Source of the DNA: a virus
Virus record (IMG/VR): IMGVR_UViG_3300037264_000448
Coordinates: 1-29,707 of that record
Strand: one strand, 5' to 3'
DNA length: 29,707 bases
The position numbers and the translations under genes are program-made. Shown one piece after another: positions 17,099-24,494 of this stretch. Numbering within the stretch: the stretch's first letter is position 1; each line of letters opens with the position of its first letter. Under the pieces are notes generated by a model. That model made no database searches. It saw only the letters and a program-made list of their open reading frames with translations, and was not told where the DNA came from.

Positions 17099-17873
17099 CG
17101 TCGTTGAACGGGACGCAATCTTCCCAGTCGATCTCTTCGTCGTTCGCATACTCGATCGGATCAACCCAACCGTTCACTTGAAATGCTTCAACGCGCTCAA
17201 CGCAGGTCGGACACTTGCCACAAGCGATTCGACGCTCGAGATGGCCTTCGATGCTACTCGGCTCGGTTTCGTCAACGACGACGGGAGCGTAGCACGACCA
17301 GGTTAGATTGACAGGTACACCTAACACGTGAGCAAGTACGACGATGTCCTTCTTCATCATCCATTGGAACGGTACCTTCAGACGAACCTTGTGGTAGGTA
17401 CCAACGAATATAGCTGCTGCGAACGGTCCTAGAAACTCAGGTGTACAATCGGGGTAGGCGAACCCTCGTGCGTCTTCGGCATGCATTCCCGCATAAACCC
17501 ATTGTGCATCGTTAGTAACCGCGACGGATGTTGCGAGTGAGAGTAGATTCGCGTTACGGAAGGGAACTACCGTTGGTGATGGGCCGACGCCTTCGGCGAT
17601 CTCTCTGTAAGTGAGCTTCGGCATCTCCACTTCATCCATCAAAGCACTGCTAGCTCCTTTAAATACGTCCGGAAGCTCGTAGAAGAAATACTTTAGATCG
17701 TGACCATTCTCCTTGTACCATGCCACAAGGTCTTGCGCTGCTGTAATTTCAGCATCGGCATGCTTAGCACCGTAGTAAGCGCCGACTGCAATAACCGAGT
17801 CGTTCTCAGATAGTGCCAACGCGAGAGCGGTAGCTGAATCAAGGCCACCACTTAGTAGTACGACTGCTTTCAT
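17088..17873 (-). CDS. queC: 7-cyano-7-deazaguanine (preQ0) synthase QueC
   Basis: QueC converts 7-carboxy-7-deazaguanine to preQ0 with ammonia and ATP. The N-terminal PP-loop is intact (VVLLSGGLDSATALA). Family motifs follow: VPFRNANLLSLA, AGMHAEDARGFAYPDC, and a C-terminal zinc site in SCY ... CGKCPTC-x-ER-x-EAF with four Cys. The ATG at 17873 is chosen over 17906 because AGGAG lies 7 bases upstream and the first residues MKAVVLLSGG match the family. The product has 261 residues, with a short acidic C-terminal extension. No glutaminase-type amidotransferase domain is fused, so preQ0 itself is the predicted end product. The gene starts 23 bases after the primase stop. Confidence 0.95.
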   Translation of the reverse strand: MKAVVLLSGGLDSATALALALSENDSVIAVGAYYGAKHADAEITAAQDLVAWYKENGHDLKYFFYELPDVFKGASSALMDEVEMPKLTYREIAEGVGPSPTVVPFRNANLLSLATSVAVTNDAQWVYAGMHAEDARGFAYPDCTPEFLGPFAAAIFVGTYHKVRLKVPFQWMMKKDIVVLAHVLGVPVNLTWSCYAPVVVDETEPSSIEGHLERRIACGKCPTCVERVEAFQVNGWVDPIEYANDEEIDWEDCVPFNDDAT

Positions 17874-17895
17874 TGATTTCTCCTTTATAGTCCGG

Positions 17896-20457
17896 TCATT
17901 GGTCAACTTTAGGGAAACGGAATGTGACTTCTTTCCAGTTGATGTGGTTAGGTATATCTAATCCCCCTTGTGACGCTGCAACCAGGTCTATGCCGTACAT
18001 CCACGTACCTTCAATCGTCTTTGCTTTATGTATGTACTGACCTTGACCACCGCGAGCAATATCTCGTTCTACTAGCTGGGTACGAATTGCTTCGCGATCG
18101 AGCGTCGTTTGCCGTGCCATATTTCTCTGTCGTAACCACCACTGAAACGCCGTTGCTAACTGAAACCAAAGAACGCCTTGTTCTGTATCAACAGAAGTAC
18201 GAAAGCTGGAGTAATTACTACTTGCACCTGCTACAGAATTAACCACCGCTTCGCAGAATTCATCAGCTAGAGTTGCGCCTCTTCCGAGTTCTGGGGACCA
18301 AACCGATCGTAGAACAGGCTCAAAAGTTTCTCTGACGTTAATGTTGAACGTGCCACGATACTCTGGGGTGTTATTGAATTCGGAAAGAGCCAAAAGCCCT
18401 GCTCGGACGACCACGAGATTGTTGCGTACTCGGTCCGGTAGAGCCATAGGAAAAGCCTCAACAATTTGTCTACGACTTTCAGCAAGTAGATCATCGATCA
18501 TGTCCGGAGTGTAGGATAAGGTATGCTGAATGTAGGGTTTCGCAAAGTTCTCGAGCGGTTCCGCATATACGCCATTGAATGCCGCATAACAAGTCGTACC
18601 CTCCGCGATAGTCTCTGGATGTAATGCGACAGCAATAATTCTTTCTCGGCATGCGGCATCGTTGATGATATCTTCGCCATCCACAGAGAATGGGGCAGAG
18701 AGGGGGTAATCCACCGTAGTTTGATCACCCCGACCTCTGGCGTCGTGTCCTGTGTCGTATGCCAGTAGTACGAACCGGATGAACTTTTCAGCAATACTTC
18801 CGCGAAACTCCGAGAACGCGACCGGTACCGCATTTGAGCTGCCAAGGATCGATAGGATAACGTAGTTCGTCGTCGTAATGTTGTAGGCGGCCGTCTTTTC
18901 ATAACCCAACATCCTTTGACAAAGTCGAATGAGTGATGTCTTACCAGAGCCACGTGTTCCATAAAGGTTTAGAATTGGGAACCGGATGTTTCGTGCTTCG
19001 AACTCTGTCTTGAAAGGCGTCGCTACAAACCATCCTAGGATCGGGAGAACCACTTCGGGTGCGTTGACCAGGGGTAGCTGGGTAAGATTTGGTAACGGCG
19101 GTGCCAGATCGTCTCCAGTAGAGACTCGGAATCGGATGTGAGGAGACTCGCGACCGGTAGGATTATAGACGAGTGGTCCTTCAGCACCAGACCATATAGT
19201 CTCTGCATCCATGGTTTGTCCAGTTCCCACAAAATACTTTCCATGTCGCCCAAGGACAGAGGTGGCCTTAGAACGAGGAAGTCCTTTATCTTGGAGTTTA
19301 CGAAGCAAATAAGGTAAGAGCAAGCGGACGTGATCATCTTTTCCAAGCCAGACGTGGGCACTTGCTCCAAGGTACTTGTCCAAACCTCTTCGATCGTTAA
19401 AGGCGGAGCGTGGGAGTCTAAAGTCTGTCCAGACGTAGCCGTTTGAGTTAATAGTCCCGACAAGTACGTCTTCGGTACCACCAGTCGGTCGTTCAAGTTC
19501 AAGCAACAGTTCTGGTTCGTAAAGAAAGGTGCTAAGACGGAACGTTCCCTTACTTCCTTCAAGATAATAGCCGTCTGGCCCCTCAATGACGTTACTGCTA
19601 CCCCCACCGCCCGGTGGTCGACCACGCTTACGAACGACTTGAACGTTTCGGGATCGATCCCTGACGGCTTCGATAGTATGTGCAAGGTAGTCCTCTGGCT
19701 TCGGCGTTCGTGGATCTCTAAATTTATCTCCGACAGGCTGCGTTATGAAGAGCTGTCGGATAAGTCGGTCATCGGCACCCGCAATGACAAGAGATTCAAT
19801 AACCGCCCAATCACGTTCTGATCTTGACTTATAACCACGTGAATCTCCGGTCCTAATTTTGTGACGCGGTTTATCGCTAAGGAGCTGGAGTATAGCAAAA
19901 TCTCCTTGTTTGTAAATAACTGGACGAGACTGTCTAAGTTCTGCAATGTCGCTGCCCAGGTCATATTTGGAATTTCGGGTTCCGGGAATACGAAGGAGAC
20001 GGTTAGCATTCCAACAACTGTCGGCATATGTATCCTCTGCTAAGGCTTTGTTCGATGCCTCAATAGTCTCGATAGAAGTACACCAATCGTCGAGAAGCCA
20101 GTATAAATGCCAACCACCACCAGACCACACAACCAAAGAAGGTGGAAACGTGTATAGAAGTTGTTGTCCCGGCTTCCAGTTTTTGAGATCGATGTCGACC
20201 CAGAACGCTCTAGTACCATAGACATCTTCCTTTGTGCTTCCGGCTTTGTTACGTAGTGCTACACCGAAGAATGTGTCTTCGACAGACTTGTCGACTAGCG
20301 ACTGTGTTACTAATTCAACATCTCTCGGATTAATGAACGTACGATGTATTTCACCATTGCCGTTGCCGTTACCGTTGCCGTTACCGCTGCCGTTACCAAT
20401 ACTAGTAATTTCGACGAACGTACCTTCTGGTGCTTTTTCAAAAAGTGCATTGAACAC
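17896..20457 (-). CDS. Primase-polymerase / P-loop helicase, 853 aa
   Basis: A bifunctional replication protein. The N-terminal archaeo-eukaryotic primase domain shows the catalytic Asp pair in FWVDIDLKN (87-90), the SGGGWHLYW motif (112-120) and NRLLRIPGTRNSK (152-164). A basic linker near 275-286 contains KRGRPPGGG, an AT-hook-like core. The C-terminal half has a Walker A in LYGTRGSGKTS (499-509) and a Walker B-like VAFSEFRG, consistent with a replicative helicase. Residues 21-35 are a Gly-Asn repeat. The start is GTG with AAGGTG about 8 bases upstream. A 94-bp gap with a strong hairpin precedes the gene. It probably primes and unwinds for the family A polymerase downstream. Confidence 0.85.
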   Translation of the reverse strand: MFNALFEKAPEGTFVEITSIGNGSGNGNGNGNGNGEIHRTFINPRDVELVTQSLVDKSVEDTFFGVALRNKAGSTKEDVYGTRAFWVDIDLKNWKPGQQLLYTFPPSLVVWSGGGWHLYWLLDDWCTSIETIEASNKALAEDTYADSCWNANRLLRIPGTRNSKYDLGSDIAELRQSRPVIYKQGDFAILQLLSDKPRHKIRTGDSRGYKSRSERDWAVIESLVIAGADDRLIRQLFITQPVGDKFRDPRTPKPEDYLAHTIEAVRDRSRNVQVVRKRGRPPGGGGSSNVIEGPDGYYLEGSKGTFRLSTFLYEPELLLELERPTGGTEDVLVGTINSNGYVWTDFRLPRSAFNDRRGLDKYLGASAHVWLGKDDHVRLLLPYLLRKLQDKGLPRSKATSVLGRHGKYFVGTGQTMDAETIWSGAEGPLVYNPTGRESPHIRFRVSTGDDLAPPLPNLTQLPLVNAPEVVLPILGWFVATPFKTEFEARNIRFPILNLYGTRGSGKTSLIRLCQRMLGYEKTAAYNITTTNYVILSILGSSNAVPVAFSEFRGSIAEKFIRFVLLAYDTGHDARGRGDQTTVDYPLSAPFSVDGEDIINDAACRERIIAVALHPETIAEGTTCYAAFNGVYAEPLENFAKPYIQHTLSYTPDMIDDLLAESRRQIVEAFPMALPDRVRNNLVVVRAGLLALSEFNNTPEYRGTFNINVRETFEPVLRSVWSPELGRGATLADEFCEAVVNSVAGASSNYSSFRTSVDTEQGVLWFQLATAFQWWLRQRNMARQTTLDREAIRTQLVERDIARGGQGQYIHKAKTIEGTWMYGIDLVAASQGGLDIPNHINWKEVTFRFPKVDQ
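20353..20397 (-). repeat. In-frame 6-bp repeat coding Gly-Asn
   Basis: About seven units of a 6-base repeat near the primase 5' end encode GNGSGNGNGNGNGNG (residues 21-35). Because the unit is two codons, copy-number change would lengthen or shorten a flexible linker without a frameshift. Confidence 0.9.
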
Positions 20458-20482
20458 TTGTTATCACCTTGAGCATGGTACG

Positions 20483-20532
20483 AACGACGGAAGAACGTTA
20501 CCGGATGGGGACGATAACACTCTTCCGTCGTT
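20483..20532 (-). promoter_or_regulatory. Perfect 12-bp inverted repeat before the primase
   Basis: The arms 20483-20494 and 20521-20532 are exactly complementary (AACGACGGAAGA with TCTTCCGTCGTT), separated by 26 bases that hold a further 4-bp inner stem. The element fills the 94-bp gap between the DUF669-like gene and the primase. No T-run follows on either strand, so a classic terminator is unlikely. On the minus-strand transcript the loop contains TGTTATC, complementary to GATAACA just before the primase GTG. A protein operator or replication origin element is also possible. Confidence 0.7.
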
Positions 20533-20551
20533 GTTTACTGTGATACCAGGC

Positions 20552-21001
20552 TTAGTGCCTGATGCCGTAGCGTTTCACGTTCGCGCGGTCTTGACCTTCG
20601 TATTCGCCGACACCCTTCTGCACCTCAACCAGGCACCACACTGGATCGACGCCCGACATGAACGCAGCCGCTACAGCTTCGACGTTTTCCTTGTTGACGA
20701 CCATCGGCTTCGGCAACAGAGAAAGGATGCCGTAGGCTTTTGCGGCTTGGGTCACGCGGAAAGCGGCAGCCTGCGTGAACGTTAGGTCGTTGAACACCAT
20801 TCGACCGATCATGTCGGGATCGTCGGCACCGGTGACCTTGAGGTGAAGCGTGATCTTGCGGTTATGGTTTTGGCTTACGCCAGGGATCGCCTTGACCGGC
20901 ATCAACTCAAGCTCACCACTTGGCGGAGTATCCGCCTTCTCGAAGTCAATAACGAGCTCCTCATCGACGTCGAGCACATCCACTTCATCTTCGTTAGGCA
21001 T
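20552..21001 (-). CDS. DUF669-like putative ssDNA-binding protein, 149 aa
   Basis: ATG 21001 is chosen because AAGGAG lies about 8 bases upstream. The 149-residue product has a very acidic N-terminus (EDEVDVLDVDEE), then a beta-rich domain with RKITLHLKVTG and a closing VEVQKGVGEYEGQDRANVKRY. This resembles the OB-like layout of phage DUF669 proteins that partner single-strand annealing or Sak4-type recombinases. The acidic stretch is at the N-terminus rather than the C-terminal tail usual in SSB. Its place two genes after the Sak4-like ATPase and just before the primase supports ssDNA binding. Assignment is by pattern and context, so moderate. Confidence 0.5.
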   Translation of the reverse strand: MPNEDEVDVLDVDEELVIDFEKADTPPSGELELMPVKAIPGVSQNHNRKITLHLKVTGADDPDMIGRMVFNDLTFTQAAAFRVTQAAKAYGILSLLPKPMVVNKENVEAVAAAFMSGVDPVWCLVEVQKGVGEYEGQDRANVKRYGIRH

Positions 21002-21017
21002 TACGTGTTCTCCTTGT

Positions 21018-21377
21018 CTAGTTGTTCTCTTTGGTATGGTCCCCATCTAACTGCCAATGATCGAACTGGTCGATCATGTCAGGTTCGAACTTACGTACTA
21101 TGTCCATAATGTTCCTTGCAGCCGTTAGTGCATTATCCACAAGCAACTTAAGCGCATCACGTGCCAACCGCGTCTGTTTATTGGGTGATACAAGTACGCT
21201 TGGGTCGTTAAGCAGATCGTTCACCTCAGATAGCTTATGTACGATCTGTTTTATGCGAGCTGTATTTACATCTAGACTACTTGGTTTGGGCCTAACGCGT
21301 GTCGAAGTACGTACAGAGTTTTTCGTACGTCGGCGTACAGACTTTGTCGAACCACCAACTACCGATTTCCGTGCCAT
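21018..21377 (-). CDS. Hypothetical basic protein, 119 aa
   Basis: The ATG has a near-perfect AGGAGG site upstream. Residues 1-35 are strongly basic and Ser/Thr-rich (RKSVVGGSTKSVRRRTKNS), suggesting nucleic acid contact; residues 38-105 are predicted helical with heptad-like Leu/Ile; the tail is acidic. I recognise no named family. It lies between the Sak4-like ATPase and the DUF669-like protein, so a role in recombination or replication is plausible but unproven. The basic Ser/Thr/Arg N-terminus recalls in composition the extension on FolE. Confidence 0.6.
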   Translation of the reverse strand: MARKSVVGGSTKSVRRRTKNSVRTSTRVRPKPSSLDVNTARIKQIVHKLSEVNDLLNDPSVLVSPNKQTRLARDALKLLVDNALTAARNIMDIVRKFEPDMIDQFDHWQLDGDHTKENN

Positions 21378-21448
21378 TTTGGAAGCCTCCTAGATGACCA
21401 ACTAGTCGATCGAAACGACACACAAGGAGCGTAAACCAAAACCACGCG

Positions 21449-22309
21449 TTATATAGGGAGAAGTGCAAGTGAGCCATATATTGCAGTCATGATGGTAGGA
21501 ATAGTAGGCGAAGCCATGCGAGCCGGAAGCTTGCCACCGTACTGTTCTTTAGCTAGGAACTTACCAACCTGATCGATGTAGCCGGTCGAGTACGCCGGTT
21601 CGTTACTAACGCCGTCCGTTTCTTGTTCAGCAACAAGCTTCTGTTCTTTGGTTGACATCTTAGATCGTCGAACCATTCGCATAGTTAGGAGAGAGTAGCC
21701 AGGAACCTCAGCACGTGCTTGACCCCAAAGACCCGGTCCATAAGAAACCGCTTGTGTTAGACCGTCGATCTCCTGGCGCTCTAGAGCCGAGACGAGTACG
21801 GAGATATTAGGAATGCCGAATAACAGTCGAGCAAGCTTAGTTAGTTTGGAAAGAGCTTGTCCCCAGGTACGTTGGTCGGCGAACGCGAGAGTTTCTCCGA
21901 ACTTACGTTTGTCGTTACCCGTCAATTCGTCCATGCAAATGCGTTGGTAGTCGGTTAAGCCGTCGAACACGACTGTCTTGTACTTCTCTCCCAACGGCAC
22001 TGTTGTGGGTCGGGAGAGAGTAACGCCCATCTTGGTCGCTTCGTCGATGAACTTGTGTTCTGCTGGCTGACCTTTCAAGAGCCAATCGTAAGGTAGATCA
22101 AGATCCTTTGACCCCTCAATCATGAAGATGTGTGGTTGCGGTTTGCGGTTACGAATCGATTGCGGATTTCCACCACAATCAAGCCATAGCACTGGAGACG
22201 TACGCGGATCATCCATCGCACTAGCGAAGAACGTCGTCTTACCAACGCCCGGATCGCCATACACGAACGCCTTCAATGTAATGTCTTTCTCGGTCGTGTA
22301 TGCTTTCAT
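21449..22309 (-). CDS. Sak4-like RecA-fold ATPase (phage AAA_24 type)
   Basis: Sak4-type proteins are RecA-core ATPases that promote single-strand annealing with an SSB partner. ATG 22309 gives 286 residues and overlaps the stop of the upstream micro-gene (ATGA), with GAGGG upstream. Walker A is FVYGDPGVGKTTFF (residues 15-28), Walker B is KTVVFDGLTDYQ, and FADQRTWGQALSKL and NISVLVSAL fit the following helix and strand of the core. No RecA DNA-binding C-terminal domain is visible. Neighbours (DUF669-like protein, nuclease, SNF2 helicase, resolvase) make a recombination role likely. Confidence 0.75.
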   Translation of the reverse strand: MKAYTTEKDITLKAFVYGDPGVGKTTFFASAMDDPRTSPVLWLDCGGNPQSIRNRKPQPHIFMIEGSKDLDLPYDWLLKGQPAEHKFIDEATKMGVTLSRPTTVPLGEKYKTVVFDGLTDYQRICMDELTGNDKRKFGETLAFADQRTWGQALSKLTKLARLLFGIPNISVLVSALERQEIDGLTQAVSYGPGLWGQARAEVPGYSLLTMRMVRRSKMSTKEQKLVAEQETDGVSNEPAYSTGYIDQVGKFLAKEQYGGKLPARMASPTIPTIMTAIYGSLALLPI

Positions 22310-22458
22310 TTCATCATCCCTCGAACCTGAATGATGTCGATGGCCATACACAAGACTGTTAGCAAAATGAACGTAAGAACAAACCACCAGTCCTGAGATA
22401 GCTCCGGCTGAAGCCAGACAAGCATGTACCTCGATACTGTTGCTGCAAGGAGTCTCAT
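22306..22458 (-). CDS. Micro-gene: single-helix membrane protein, 50 aa
   Basis: The ATG follows the upstream stop by one base, and the TGA overlaps the Sak4 start (ATGA), so it fits exactly between two genes. The product has a short N-terminal region with WLQPELSQDWW and one hydrophobic segment, WWFVLTFILLTVLCMAIDII, then a basic RGMMK end. This looks like an inner-membrane single-span protein. GAGGG lies about 10 bases before the start. The function is unknown; its position in a replication block argues against a simple holin. Confidence 0.65.
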   Translation of the reverse strand: MRLLAATVSRYMLVWLQPELSQDWWFVLTFILLTVLCMAIDIIQVRGMMK

Positions 22459-22459
22459 T

Positions 22460-23017
22460 TTACTTTGCCCTCATTTCTCTACGTACTGTAGGTTCGCTAC
22501 AGTCCTCAGGCCACTGCTGTTCTTGGTACGGATACATCGACGGCGCACGAGCGTCTTGCCCTAGCGGATGCATTCGTAACAGCGGTTCGTATGGTGCCAC
22601 TACGCTCGTTGGATCTCTACCCGGAGGGCACACCCCTAAGAAGACCCATCCCTGTTCTCCGTATCTGAAATCTAGCACTGTCGCGATGTTCTTACCGACT
22701 TCTGCTATTTCCTTACGAACGTACACGTTAGCGTAGAAGTCCTTGAGTGCTGAAACGTCGACTGCTAGGCAGGGTCCAAACCAACTCTCGGTTTGTTCAA
22801 CCCAGAACCATCCGATATGACCAAGGTTGGCTGGCGACATTGTCGCGAAGCCACAACGGTCTTTATATGGATCGAGACTGTAACCACGCCAATCTGCATT
22901 GGCTTCGACAAGACGTTGATTCCCGTAAAGAACTATTAAACCTGATGTTGTCCCCTTCATAGGTGTTAACCACGTCGAGATGGCTACGACGTATGTAATT
23001 ACGGTCGTGAAGATCAA
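22460..23017 (-). CDS. Hypothetical protein, possibly exported, up to 185 aa
   Basis: The frame opens at TTG 23017 (185 residues) with GGGAG about 13 bases upstream; ATG 22960 gives 166 residues but no clear ribosome binding site. The longer form begins with a hydrophobic stretch (TTVITYVVAISTWLTP) that could be a signal sequence. The body has RCGFATMSPANLGHIGWFW, a WFGPCLAVDVSA motif and REIAEVGKN, a layout vaguely like a double-psi beta-barrel (RlpA-like) domain, but I cannot assign it. Two Cys (in DRCGF and GPCLA) could pair if exported. Its stop lies 1 base before the membrane micro-gene, suggesting the two act together. Confidence 0.55.
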   Translation of the reverse strand: MIFTTVITYVVAISTWLTPMKGTTSGLIVLYGNQRLVEANADWRGYSLDPYKDRCGFATMSPANLGHIGWFWVEQTESWFGPCLAVDVSALKDFYANVYVRKEIAEVGKNIATVLDFRYGEQGWVFLGVCPPGRDPTSVVAPYEPLLRMHPLGQDARAPSMYPYQEQQWPEDCSEPTVRREMRAK

Positions 23018-23093
23018 GTTAGATTACTTTCTCCCACGCGTACCGCACCAAAGGCCATTGCTATCCGTTGGCTTTAGCCAAGCTCCCTCAGTG

Positions 23094-24392
23094 CTACCAT
23101 TCGATTCGATTCATCACTTCAACGTTGTCCTCATAGCGACGAGTGCGGTAGTCGTGTGTGAGAAGTGTTTGGTAGTTGCCTCCAGCGTTCTTCAAGCGAC
23201 ATGGCGCCTTAAACGGGCACCAGTTACACTTCAACCACTCCGGACTTGGGTAGATAGAGACTGAAGGGCGTACCATCTCGAGACCAACAAGCCATAGGTC
23301 GTCAGCCTGCGCTTGTAGCTCCGCTTGTGTCTTCTGTATGAAGATCTCCTGGAAGTACTCTGCGTGACCGCGCACGAGTAGTTCGTTCAGAACACCTTCG
23401 TACTCCTTGTAGTTGCGATTAACACGGCGGACGAACTCGTCCCACAGTGTACGACGATCGTCGACTGGAACCGTCAATGACGCCATATTTGATGGTTTCC
23501 ATTCACCTACAGCTACAATGAGTGTTTTTAGTACATCGATATCCATAAGTGGGATAGTTACTTGGTGCTTGGCTAACATGTGGTCGAGGACCAGATCGAC
23601 GATGGCTTCTTGGTACATAGCGTACGTCGTCGATAGTTGACTGTTGATTGCTCTTGAGAGAGTGCCGTTCTGGAGTATTCGTGGTTTCTCGGGGACCTTC
23701 TTCATCAAGAACCGGAAATGAACGCCGGCTATGGGCAGGTTCAATACTTGTTGGGCAGCCCATGCGTATGTGGTTGCCTGATTGTCAAGTTCTAGCCATT
23801 GGGGATTAGGCGCACGACCTGCAGTCTTGTACTCGCGAAGCCAAATAAGTCCGGTCTCTCTGTCTCTAACGAGACCATCGAAGCGTCCCGCTAATACGAT
23901 TCGGTTAGACTTACGGCCTGCAGGATTGATTAGTGGTAGGGGTCCAAACTCTTGTTCAGTTGCGATCGTCTCCCAACGCTCGTCAGGGGCTTCAGGTGAA
24001 TGGAGCCATCCCATGTAATTATCAAGCATTCCCTTCCCCAGAAGGAGTGCGTTGTTGAGTTCGGTAAGTTCAATGTCCCACATACCACCAGTCTCTTGTG
24101 TGAGTTGCTCGATAGCTCCTCGCATGTAGCGTTCGAACACGTCTGAGGGATGTTCACCTGATTCGTAGTAGCTACCTAACGAGAAATGGACGGCCTTGCC
24201 GATAGTGAAGAAGATTGGTGTGTAGATCGGTTCGAGGTGGTTGCGTAGTGGAGATGACCAATCCCAACGACGTCGACACGATAAGAAGCCACGTACGTCG
24301 CTGATATGTAGTTCTACTGGCCATTGTCGCACTGGTGTTTGTGTTGTCTGTAATGCTTGTGGTACTCGCGCGGGTGATGCTTGAGCTAGCAT
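23094..24392 (-). CDS. Cas4/RecB-type PD-(D/E)XK nuclease with Fe-S cysteines
   Basis: A 432-residue nuclease. Core motifs: the His helix in GKAVHF (H69), Asp in the GRFDGLVRD strand, the E-x-K pair in WLREYKTAG, and the QATTYAWAA helix of the RecB family. Four Cys fit the AddB/Cas4 iron-sulfur layout: C39 in FLSCRRR and C389, C392 and C398 in CNWCPFKAPC. The enzyme probably trims DNA ends for recombination with the Sak4-like ATPase. The ATG has GGAGGG close upstream. A promoter-like sequence in the preceding 102-bp gap could start transcription here. No Cas1, Cas2 or CRISPR array is present, so a CRISPR adaptation role is not implied. Confidence 0.85.
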   Translation of the reverse strand: MLAQASPARVPQALQTTQTPVRQWPVELHISDVRGFLSCRRRWDWSSPLRNHLEPIYTPIFFTIGKAVHFSLGSYYESGEHPSDVFERYMRGAIEQLTQETGGMWDIELTELNNALLLGKGMLDNYMGWLHSPEAPDERWETIATEQEFGPLPLINPAGRKSNRIVLAGRFDGLVRDRETGLIWLREYKTAGRAPNPQWLELDNQATTYAWAAQQVLNLPIAGVHFRFLMKKVPEKPRILQNGTLSRAINSQLSTTYAMYQEAIVDLVLDHMLAKHQVTIPLMDIDVLKTLIVAVGEWKPSNMASLTVPVDDRRTLWDEFVRRVNRNYKEYEGVLNELLVRGHAEYFQEIFIQKTQAELQAQADDLWLVGLEMVRPSVSIYPSPEWLKCNWCPFKAPCRLKNAGGNYQTLLTHDYRTRRYEDNVEVMNRIEW

Positions 24393-24448
24393 AGTCCCTC
24401 CATGCGTGTCTTATCATCGGTCGCGAAAGTCTGCGCCGTGAATGAACA

Positions 24449-24478
24449 ATTATAGTGCATTACGGTCTGAAAAATCAA
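24449..24478 (-). promoter_or_regulatory. Sigma70-like promoter upstream of the nuclease gene
   Basis: In the 102-bp gap between the helicase stop and the nuclease start, the minus strand carries TTGATT (24478-24473), an 18-base spacer and a perfect TATAAT (24454-24449). This would start transcription about 50 bases before the nuclease ATG, in one of the few true gaps of the block. Confidence 0.5.
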
Positions 24479-24494
24479 GTAGCAATCCTATATG

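Noticed and set aside
20234-20785. Plus-strand frame of 183 codons with a Pro-Leu repeat
   Set aside because: It is the mirror of the Gly-Asn repeat in the primase and of the DUF669-like gene; no ribosome binding site, no context.
23068-23081. Short hairpin TTGGC-TTTA-GCCAA
   Set aside because: Only 5 bp, no following T-run; too weak for a terminator call.
23094-24392. CRISPR-associated Cas4 with a possible array
   Set aside because: No repeat-spacer array or other cas genes; such nucleases are common in phage recombination.
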